Position numbers and translations under genes: made by a program | Notes under the pieces: generated by a model | Database searches by the model: none | Told to the model about the DNA's origin: nothing | What the model saw: only the letters and a program-made list of their open reading frames with translations | Shown: piece after piece, positions 1 through 5,911 of the stretch | How the letters are laid out: the number at the start of each line of letters is the position of its first letter | Position numbering within the stretch: position 1 is the stretch's first letter | DNA from: Nitrososphaerales archaeon TH1177 | GTDB taxonomy: Archaea > Thermoproteota > Nitrososphaeria > Nitrososphaerales > Nitrososphaeraceae | Direction: 5' to 3' | DNA: 7,548 nucleotides | Assembly: GCA_014523515.1 (NCBI GenBank) | Contig: JAATVJ010000299.1 | Location: 1-7,548, forward strand

Positions 1-128
1 TTATGAGTTACTTGGACGATGATCTAAATACTATAGAAGCAATCAAACTATTAAAGAATTCTTTAAAAGAAAAATCTTTACAAGTAGAGATTGGCAAAAT
101 GGTGAAAATTCTCGGACTCAAATATTAA
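1..128 (+). CDS. cysS: Cysteinyl-tRNA synthetase, C-terminal fragment (5' part outside window)
   Basis: The third forward frame is open from the window edge to a TAA at 126-128 and encodes 41 visible residues beginning MSYLDDDLNT and ending in ILGLKY. The acidic DDDLNT followed by an Ala/Ile-rich helix matches the start of the DALR-type helical domain of class I cysteinyl-tRNA synthetases, where bacterial enzymes read DDDFNTPEA. The family enzyme charges tRNA-Cys with cysteine in the cytoplasm. The chain stops where the bacterial protein would reach its LGLL-like segment, so the extra C-terminal anticodon-binding tail of bacterial CysRS is absent; I infer this is a short archaeal form rather than a truncation. 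The ATG at position 3 is internal, not the start. Only the tail is visible, so the identification rests on one motif. The acetyltransferase follows on the same strand. Confidence 0.72.
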   Translation, partial: MSYLDDDLNTIEAIKLLKNSLKEKSLQVEIGKMVKILGLKY

Positions 129-133
129 GCATA

Positions 134-181
134 ACCACCACCACTATTACTACTACAACAACCACTATCACCAACACGACC
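134..181. repeat. Degenerate ACC/ACT/ACA trinucleotide microsatellite in the cysS-acetyltransferase spacer
   Basis: About sixteen consecutive triplets, nearly all of the form ACN or ATY, fill most of the 85-base gap between the cysS stop and the next gene. The same codon family (CCA, ACA, ACC) recurs inside the acetyltransferase at 493-561. No TATA box or stem-loop terminator is obvious here. The tract is also open in the frame of the downstream gene, where it would read as His/Tyr/Asn-rich. Confidence 0.8.
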
Positions 182-213
182 GATATTTACAAAATGAATT
201 AGAATTTTGCTCA

Positions 214-1080
214 TTGTGGACTAGTACGATAATTTTGAAACAATCCCAGGATACCAACATTATTCTCTTTTTTAATAGAAACTTTAGTCGTGATGATTAT
301 TTTTTCAATAGGATATATTTTGACAATGAAAATGATATTGTTAAATCCCTTGAATTTCTAAAGAGATTTCTTCTACTTGAAGGAATTTCAGGATACTTGT
401 ATATAAAAAATGACACGATCATCAGTTCTTTGACAAAACAGTTGAAAAAAAGAGGTTTTATTTATGTGGATTCCATTTATACCTTAGAATCGCCACCACC
501 AATATCAACACCACCAACACCAACACCGCCAATACAAGTAATTACTACAACAACAACAACAATAAATTTAGAAAAAAAAATTTCAGTTATAAAAATCAAA
601 GATGATCCGATATTGCTTAATACATGGACTAGAATTTTCTGTCAATCTTTCAATATTGAAGATCAGGAACCTTTTATTGAAATTGTAAATAAAAATAAGC
701 AAAGATTTGTATTTCTTTTGGCTATGTTGAAGAATAAGGATAAGAAAAGAAAAAAGGAGAAGGAGAATAATAAAGAGAGTGATGAGAATAATAATAATAA
801 TAATAGTTATAATGCAGATAACGGTGACAGTATTCCAGCAGGAGTTTGTCTATTATTTGAAAAATACGGATGTATAGGTTTGTATTGTTTAGGAACATTA
901 CCAAAATTTCGAAATAGAGGAATTGCTCAAACTATTTTAAAGGCTTCTCTACAAATAGCACATACAATGAAATATGATAAGATATTTTTACAAACATTTC
1001 AAAATGATAATTATATCGACTTTTATAAAAAACTTAAATTTAAGATAATAGATAAAAGAAAAATATTTCAAATTAACTAA
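214..1080 (+). CDS. GNAT-family N-acetyltransferase with low-complexity insertions
   Basis: This 288-residue protein is predicted to transfer an acetyl group from acetyl-CoA to an unknown amine. The recognisable GNAT domain is residues 122-288. It contains the acetyl-CoA-binding motif A, LGTLPKFRNRGIAQTILKAS, at 226-245 (R-N-R-G-I-A at 233-238), followed by a final strand with the usual Asn and FYKKLKFK segment at 264-277. Residues 1-90 end in a stretch resembling the last part of a GNAT fold (KKRGFIYVDSIYTLE), so the protein may be a degenerate tandem GNAT. A Pro/Thr linker (94-116) separates the halves, and a Lys/Glu/Asn insertion (172-204, six Asn at 192-197) interrupts the catalytic half just before motif A. 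The start used is TTG at 214; no ATG, GTG or TTG lies upstream in frame, although the frame is open back to 106. An ATG at 194 is out of frame. Substrate cannot be told from sequence. Confidence 0.78.
   Translation: MWTSTIILKQSQDTNIILFFNRNFSRDDYFFNRIYFDNENDIVKSLEFLKRFLLLEGISGYLYIKNDTIISSLTKQLKKRGFIYVDSIYTLESPPPISTPPTPTPPIQVITTTTTTINLEKKISVIKIKDDPILLNTWTRIFCQSFNIEDQEPFIEIVNKNKQRFVFLLAMLKNKDKKRKKEKENNKESDENNNNNNSYNADNGDSIPAGVCLLFEKYGCIGLYCLGTLPKFRNRGIAQTILKASLQIAHTMKYDKIFLQTFQNDNYIDFYKKLKFKIIDKRKIFQIN
493..561 (+). repeat. CCA/ACA trinucleotide tracts encoding a Pro/Thr linker
   Basis: Two neighbouring tracts (493-534, Pro-rich; 544-561, six Thr codons ACT/ACA) lie in frame in the acetyltransferase. 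They form the boundary between its N-terminal region and the GNAT core, where a flexible linker is tolerated. Confidence 0.85.
787..804 (+). repeat. (AAT)6 microsatellite encoding six Asn
   Basis: Six perfect AAT codons in the acetyltransferase follow an A/G-rich stretch (about 736-786) encoding Lys/Glu/Asn. The insertion sits between two core strands of the GNAT fold, so it should form a surface loop. Confidence 0.9.
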
Positions 1081-1110
1081 TTGAAGAATCAATTTTAGAT
1101 TACAATAAAA

Positions 1111-1121
1111 AATATAATATA
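1111..1121 (+). promoter_or_regulatory. Candidate TATA box for smc
   Basis: The AATATAATATA block in the 76-base gap between the acetyltransferase and smc is centred about 40 bases before the smc ATG. With the archaeal TATA-to-start spacing of about 26 bases, transcription would begin near 1142 and leave a leader of about 15 bases. The gap is AT-rich throughout, so chance matches are likely. Confidence 0.4.
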
Positions 1122-1156
1122 CAGAATGAGAATGGTTAATTGTATTAACAATAATA

Positions 1157-4100
1157 ATGGTTTTTATAAAAAAATTAGAAATTTATGGTTTTAAATCTTT
1201 TGGATTTAAAAATACTGTAATTAATTTTAATAATGGTCTTGTTGCCGTTACTGGTCCTAATGGTTCAGGCAAAAGTAATGTTATAGATGCAATCATGTTT
1301 GGACTAGGCGAAAATAGCCCCAAAGCTTTACGGGTAGATAAATTTCAATCTCTGTTTCATGATACTCAAATTAACTCCCACAAATTAGTCCGAGTAAGTA
1401 TCACTTTTGATAATAAGAATAGAGGAATTCCAATTGATTCGGATAATGTAACTTTGACCAGGGAAATGGAGGGTTCAGCAGGAGAAAGTCAATACCATTT
1501 AAATGGAAAAAAAGTAGCAAAATCAACAATTACTGAGTTATTGCAAATTGTTGTTGCAGTCCCCAATAAATTAAATATTGTACAACAGGGGATGATTACT
1601 AGAATATCAGAATTAAATTCTGAAGAGAGAAGAAAAATTATAGAAGATATTATTGGATTGTCTTACTTTGATGAAAAAAAAGAAGAATCGTTAAAACAAT
1701 TAGATGAAGCTGATAGAAGACTGGATATAGCTCTAGCACGTATGAGTGAAATAAGAAAAAGGATTGATGAATTAGAAGTTGAAAGAAATGAACAATTAAG
1801 ATTTCAACATATTGAAAATGATATGAAAAAGTACAAGGCTATAAAACTTTCAAATGAAATAAGATCAATTCAAAAGAGTATTTCAATTAATATCCAAGAA
1901 TTAGAAACAAAACAAATTAAATCACAGAGTATCAGTTCGGAATTAAAGAAAACAAAAGAAGAATTAGAAAAATTAGATTTGGAGAAAACAACATTCATTA
2001 AAGAAGTAGATATAATTAACAAGGAAAAAGCTGATATAAGTAATAGAATATCAGCAATAGTATATGCTGTAGAAAAATCAAAAGCCATGTTAAAAGAATT
2101 AGTTTCCAGAATTGAACATATAAATCAGAAATTAAAAATTAATAATAGTACAGAAATAGAATCAAAGAAAAAAATTAATGACTTTTTATCTATAATTAGT
2201 ATTTTGGAAAAAGATCTTGAAATTCTTAATAAAAGAAAAACTAGTCATATTAACGAATTAAATCTTGTTGACCAGAGTATTTTAAATCAATCTAATTTAA
2301 ATCAGCAAACAGAAATAAAATCACAGAAAATAAACCATAGAATTTCAAAAATTATATCATTGAACAATAAATTTGAGCTTGATATTCTAAAAATTCATGA
2401 AAACAAAAAAATTATCAAAAATAATTTAACTGATACAAATTTTAGAATCAAAAATTTGAAAAGCAAAATATTAACAATTTCCACAGAATTACAAAATAAA
2501 ATCAATACTCTTGTAGATTTAAAAACAAAACAAGAAAAAACTAACAAAGCACTAGCATTGATGGAAACAAAAGTAAAAGAATTCAATGATAATATTGAAC
2601 AATCGAAAAATACATTAGATAATTCTGATACTGAATCTTTTAAATTTTATGAAAAAAATAGAATTTTAACAGATTCAATGTATGAGGATTTAACGATTTC
2701 AGAAATTATCAAAAATAATAATAATAATCAATTACCTACTACTACTATTGTAGGAATAGTTCATGATTTGATCAAATGGGATAAGAATTATCATAGGGCA
2801 GTAATGGCTGTTGGAGCTGAATGGATGAAAGCAATAGTTGTTAATAATGTACAAGATATGATTCAAATAGCAGAATTTGCAAAAATGAAAAAATTACCTC
2901 GAGTGAAAATAATTCCATTAGATGTAATTGAATTGGCTGTAGCAGCAGCAGTAGTAGTAGCAGAAGATATAACTAATGAAAATATATATGTTGTAGGTAA
3001 TTTATCTAATTTTGTAATTTCTGATTTTGAAAAATTAGTAAATTTTATCTTTGGAAATACCGTTGTTGTAAGAACTGCTAGCGAAGCATATAGTCTTTCT
3101 TTGAAAGGATATAGATCTGTATCAATAGATGGTGAACTATTTGAGTTAGAGTCAAAATCTCTCTTAATTGATTACAATTCTACAATCATTAATTTTGTTA
3201 CTGAAATCAATCTAAAAAATGACATTGAAAGTCTAAGATCGCTAATATTGAAATTAAAGGATTCGCTTTTAAAGGAGACAAAAGAGTTAGGAAAACTAAT
3301 AGATAAATTAAAGAATTTAAATGCAGAGAAAATAAGTTTAGAAAATTCAATTAAATATTTACAAGATAAAGTTATTTTTCAAAAAGAAATATTAAAAGAA
3401 AAAAATACAGAATTAAAAGAATTAGAGATCTTATTAACCAAAAATATAGTTGAGTATAAAAAAACAATAGCAGTATTGAAAGCAAATGAAAAAAGACATT
3501 TTTTAATAACCAATAGCAGAAAAAAATTAGTAGACGACTTGAAGAAAATAAGACAAAATTATGATCAAACTCAACTAGGAAAATTAAATATTGAACGAAG
3601 TAAATACCAAAGTTTAATTGATTTTGATAATCAAGAATTGCAAAATATTATGATTAAACTTACAAAAACGAAAAATGAAAATGACTTTTTTCAAGAAAGA
3701 ATTAATATATTAAATGAAGAAACAATTAATCTAAACAAAGAGCGTTCAGATAAAGAATTAGCAATAGTCGACTTGAAAAATAAAATAGAAAAAGAAGAAT
3801 TAGATTTAAACTCTTTAAGAGATAAAGAACAAAATATTATCTCCTCGTCGGGCAATTCTTATACAATATTACAGTCATATGAAGAAAAAATTAAAATTTT
3901 GCTTGACAATGAACGAAAACTCTCTCGTGAAAATAGCTCTATAGAAAGAGAAATTGTTCTTTTAGATAAAGAGGTTGTAAATTTAAAAGAAGAAGAATTT
4001 AAATTAAATAATGACCTTATTGGGACAGGGCACAAGCATTTAATTGATGACAATTTTGATGTCCATGAACTTTTGTCTAATTTATCCGAAGAATATGAAA

Positions 4101-4732
4101 TATTAAAGAGCAGAATAAATTTGAGAGCAGATGAAACTTATGTTCAGATTGTTGATGGTTATAGAGGAATGTCTGCCCGCAAAAATGATCTAGAAAAGGA
4201 AAGGAATTCAATTGTTATTTTCATAGAAGAAATTAATAAAGAGAAAAAGAATATGTTTATGGATGCTTTCAATAAAATTAATAATGATATAAATTATATA
4301 TTTTCCACTATTATCGGAGGTAACGCTTGGCTTGAAATTGAAAATCCTGATGACATCTTTTCTAAAGGTGTAAGGTTAATAGTTCAATTTACGGGAAAGC
4401 CAAGAAGAGATTCTACCGGATTATCAGGCGGAGAAAAGACAATGGCAGCTACAATATTTTTACTAGCACTTCAAGCTATCAAACCATCTCCTTTTTATTT
4501 GATGGATGAAGTAGATGCTCACCTTGATGCCCAAAATACCGAAAGGCTATCAAAGATTCTTTTTGAACGATCTAAAAATAATCAAATCATTATGGTAACA
4601 TTAAAAGATTCTACTATATCAAAAGTAGATCAAGTATATGGAGTCTTTCCAAGAGAGGGTATTTCTCATATTGTCAAATATAAATATCCTACCAAAAAGG
4701 AGATAAATGAGGAAGAGATTTCTCTAAATTGA
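1157..4732 (+). CDS. smc: Chromosome segregation/condensation ATPase SMC
   Basis: This 1191-residue protein has the normal SMC length and layout. The N-terminal head half carries Walker A GPNGSGKS (33-40) and the Q-loop region NIVQQGMI (140-147). A long coiled coil covers about 165-500, a hinge about 505-680, and the returning coiled coil about 685-1040. The C-terminal head half carries the ABC signature LSGGEK (1089-1094), Walker B with its catalytic Glu in FYLMDEVD (1113-1120, E1118) and the D-loop AHLD. SMC dimers use ATP to bind and loop chromosomal DNA, normally with the kleisin ScpA and ScpB; neither gene is in the window. The ATG at 1157 gives the canonical start, a short lead into KLEIYGFKSF, and is preceded by AAT triplets. 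The hinge carries an Asn run (520-524) and an Ala/Val run (594-602) from trinucleotide repeats, and it lacks the usual Gly-rich TGG end. Coiled-coil length excludes RecN or a simple ABC protein; Rad50 is excluded by the globular hinge. Confidence 0.96.
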   Translation: MVFIKKLEIYGFKSFGFKNTVINFNNGLVAVTGPNGSGKSNVIDAIMFGLGENSPKALRVDKFQSLFHDTQINSHKLVRVSITFDNKNRGIPIDSDNVTLTREMEGSAGESQYHLNGKKVAKSTITELLQIVVAVPNKLNIVQQGMITRISELNSEERRKIIEDIIGLSYFDEKKEESLKQLDEADRRLDIALARMSEIRKRIDELEVERNEQLRFQHIENDMKKYKAIKLSNEIRSIQKSISINIQELETKQIKSQSISSELKKTKEELEKLDLEKTTFIKEVDIINKEKADISNRISAIVYAVEKSKAMLKELVSRIEHINQKLKINNSTEIESKKKINDFLSIISILEKDLEILNKRKTSHINELNLVDQSILNQSNLNQQTEIKSQKINHRISKIISLNNKFELDILKIHENKKIIKNNLTDTNFRIKNLKSKILTISTELQNKINTLVDLKTKQEKTNKALALMETKVKEFNDNIEQSKNTLDNSDTESFKFYEKNRILTDSMYEDLTISEIIKNNNNNQLPTTTIVGIVHDLIKWDKNYHRAVMAVGAEWMKAIVVNNVQDMIQIAEFAKMKKLPRVKIIPLDVIELAVAAAVVVAEDITNENIYVVGNLSNFVISDFEKLVNFIFGNTVVVRTASEAYSLSLKGYRSVSIDGELFELESKSLLIDYNSTIINFVTEINLKNDIESLRSLILKLKDSLLKETKELGKLIDKLKNLNAEKISLENSIKYLQDKVIFQKEILKEKNTELKELEILLTKNIVEYKKTIAVLKANEKRHFLITNSRKKLVDDLKKIRQNYDQTQLGKLNIERSKYQSLIDFDNQELQNIMIKLTKTKNENDFFQERINILNEETINLNKERSDKELAIVDLKNKIEKEELDLNSLRDKEQNIISSSGNSYTILQSYEEKIKILLDNERKLSRENSSIEREIVLLDKEVVNLKEEEFKLNNDLIGTGHKHLIDDNFDVHELLSNLSEEYEILKSRINLRADETYVQIVDGYRGMSARKNDLEKERNSIVIFIEEINKEKKNMFMDAFNKINNDINYIFSTIIGGNAWLEIENPDDIFSKGVRLIVQFTGKPRRDSTGLSGGEKTMAATIFLLALQAIKPSPFYLMDEVDAHLDAQNTERLSKILFERSKNNQIIMVTLKDSTISKVDQVYGVFPREGISHIVKYKYPTKKEINEEEISLN
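2714..2746 (+). repeat. AAT then ACT trinucleotide tracts at the start of the SMC hinge
   Basis: Five AAT codons (2714-2728, Asn 520-524) are followed after three residues by three ACT codons (Thr 528-530). They fall at the junction of the first coiled-coil arm and the hinge fold, which begins near GIVHDLIKW. Confidence 0.85.
2936..2962 (+). repeat. GCA/GTA trinucleotide tract encoding an Ala/Val run inside the SMC hinge
   Basis: GCA and GTA codons alternate in blocks, giving Ala-Val-Ala3-Val3-Ala at residues 594-602. The tract directly follows the PLD segment (587-589) where other SMC hinges have a short connection, so it looks like an expanded loop or helix. Confidence 0.82.
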
Positions 4733-4754
4733 TTGATTAATTAATTGAATAAAT
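4727..4754. repeat. Tetranucleotide repeat across the smc stop codon and convergent spacer
   Basis: Seven consecutive four-base units of the type RATT or RAAT run from the last smc codons into the spacer, and the smc TGA (4730-4732) is made from the first two units. The remaining spacer up to 4780 is featureless. No hairpin with a U tract is visible for either converging transcript; on the minus strand the spacer is moderately T-rich and might serve as a weak archaeal terminator for the ABC gene. Confidence 0.65.
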
Positions 4755-4780
4755 AAAGCGATATTTGTGAGAATAATCGA

Positions 4781-5845
4781 TCAAGAAATAGATTCGTAAT
4801 TAAAGCATCTGATAAAATGAGAATTATGAGGCTCATGAGGTGTTGATGAAGGTGATGATGATGATGAAGAAGAAGAAGGAATATGTGTTTCTTCTTCTTC
4901 ATCTATAGTCAATAAAGGTTCACTATTTTTGCACTTCTCAGTAGAATACAAGCATTTATTTATAAATTTACAACCAACTTGATTGGATATTGATTCAGGA
5001 TCATTTTTTATCTTTATTTCATGATGGGCCTGATCCTTAGTAAATTTTGGAATAGCAGCTATTAAAGCCCTAGTGTAAGGATGGAGAGGCTTGTAAAGAA
5101 CTTGTTTAATATTACCTTGCTCAATAATTTGTCCTTTATATAAAATAATAATATTATCACCAACGTATTGTGAAGTAGCTAGATCATGTGTTATATACAA
5201 AAATGAGATATTTTCTTCTTGTTTTAATTTTTTCATTAATTCCAATATTTGACCTCTAATAGAAACATCCAACATAGAGACTGGTTCGTCAGCGATAATT
5301 AACCTTGGTTTAAGAACAAGAGCTCTTGCAAAACTTACTCGCTGTCTTTGGCCTCCCGACAGCATATGAGGAAATTTTGAAATTATATCATCTGGATTTA
5401 GATTTACTTTTTTTAATGCAGAAAACACATATTCTTTAATATCGATTTTTTTAAGACCTTTTTTATGTACATCTAAAGGTTCTTTAACAATATCAAATAT
5501 CTTCATCCTTGGATCTAAAGAGGAATAAGGATCTTGAAAGATAATTTGTATTTTAGATCTTGTTTTTAGTAAATCTTTTCCTTTTAGTTTAGTAATATCA
5601 ATATTATCAAAAAATATACTACCTGAATCTGGATTTATGGATCGCATTATAAGTTTAGCAATAGTTGTTTTTCCTGAACCTGATTCTCCTGCAAGAACAA
5701 GTATTTCACCTCTAGAAATTTTAAAGCTGATATTATCTATTACTTTTATTTTTTTAGATTTTTTAAATCTGATTAAATCACTGATTCCACTATGTAATGG
5801 AAATGATTTATTTAAATCAACAATATTGAGTATAATGTCGTTCAA
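4781..5845 (-). CDS. Oligopeptide/dipeptide-type ABC transporter ATP-binding protein (OppF/DppF-like)
   Basis: This 354-residue cytoplasmic ATPase would power import of peptides, or of nickel or sugars in related systems, through a membrane permease. Motifs are complete: Walker A GESGSGKTT (53-61), Q-loop Gln 104 in IIFQDP, signature LSGGQRQR (162-169), Walker B RLIIADEP (181-188), D-loop MLDVS (191-195) and H-loop His 220. The family's C-terminal extension follows: HPYTRALIAAIP (255-266), then Cys 292, 298, 305 and 347 in the pattern that binds an iron-sulfur cluster in characterised Opp/Dpp ATPases. A run of eight Ser (324-331) lies between the third and fourth Cys. The start is TTG at 5845, because an in-frame TAA lies three codons upstream and no ATG precedes the N-terminal strand. 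No permease, binding protein or partner ATPase is adjacent, so the substrate is unknown. It follows the dehydratase by 66 bases on the same strand, probably as a separate unit. Confidence 0.93.
   Translation of the reverse strand: MNDIILNIVDLNKSFPLHSGISDLIRFKKSKKIKVIDNISFKISRGEILVLAGESGSGKTTIAKLIMRSINPDSGSIFFDNIDITKLKGKDLLKTRSKIQIIFQDPYSSLDPRMKIFDIVKEPLDVHKKGLKKIDIKEYVFSALKKVNLNPDDIISKFPHMLSGGQRQRVSFARALVLKPRLIIADEPVSMLDVSIRGQILELMKKLKQEENISFLYITHDLATSQYVGDNIIILYKGQIIEQGNIKQVLYKPLHPYTRALIAAIPKFTKDQAHHEIKIKNDPESISNQVGCKFINKCLYSTEKCKNSEPLLTIDEEEETHIPSSSSSSSSPSSTPHEPHNSHFIRCFNYESIS
4844..4900 (-). repeat. GAA and TCA/TCT trinucleotide tracts in the ABC ATPase tail
   Basis: Read on the minus strand, four Glu codons (residues 316-319) are followed by a Ser run with a short Pro/Ser/Thr continuation (324-336). 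On the plus strand this is a TTC block followed by a GAT/GAA block. The tract separates the first three cysteines of the C-terminal motif from the fourth. Confidence 0.85.
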
Positions 5846-5899
5846 TTCAATTTAATTTATAATCAAAGTTATCTATCCTTTGAAAATAGCAAATATAAT

Positions 5900-5907
5900 A
5901 AAAAAAA
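5900..5907 (-). terminator. Oligo-T terminator of the 4-hydroxybutyryl-CoA dehydratase gene
   Basis: Eight consecutive T on the minus strand begin four bases after the TAA of the dehydratase gene and run on into further T-rich sequence. A U tract without a hairpin is the usual form of intrinsic archaeal termination. It suggests that the downstream ABC ATPase gene is mainly transcribed separately, from a promoter in 5846-5899. That spacer contains AT-rich TATA-like words (near 5856-5863 and 5889-5899), but none has convincing spacing to the TTG start. Confidence 0.55.
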
Positions 5908-5911
5908 TTGT

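Noticed and set aside
134..181. Possible CRISPR or regulatory direct-repeat array
   Set aside because: Units are three bases and degenerate, without spacers; it is a microsatellite.
722..904. Minus-strand 60-codon open frame inside the acetyltransferase
   Set aside because: It is the antisense shadow of the Lys/Asn-rich insertion, rich in Tyr and Ser from the repeat; it has no motif and no start context.
1870..2586. Two minus-strand open frames within smc (1870-2088 and 2395-2586) that look hydrophobic
   Set aside because: They are the antisense of Lys/Glu/Asn-rich coiled-coil codons, which automatically read as Phe/Leu/Ile. The smc frame is clearly the coding one.
2936..2962. Ala/Val run in SMC as a membrane segment
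   Set aside because: It is only nine residues long and lies within a soluble hinge domain, too short to span a membrane.
3859..4053. Minus-strand 64-codon open frame near the smc C-terminal arm
   Set aside because: It is antisense to conserved SMC sequence, with Ser/Leu-rich composition expected of a shadow frame.
4733..4780. Shared bidirectional hairpin terminator between smc and the ABC gene
   Set aside because: The TTAATTAA palindrome is part of the tetranucleotide repeat and has no G-C stem, so a stable hairpin is not supported.
5637..5855. Plus-strand 72-codon open frame opposite the ABC ATPase start
   Set aside because: It lies antisense to the Walker A region of a clearly conserved ATPase; no homologous motif is seen.
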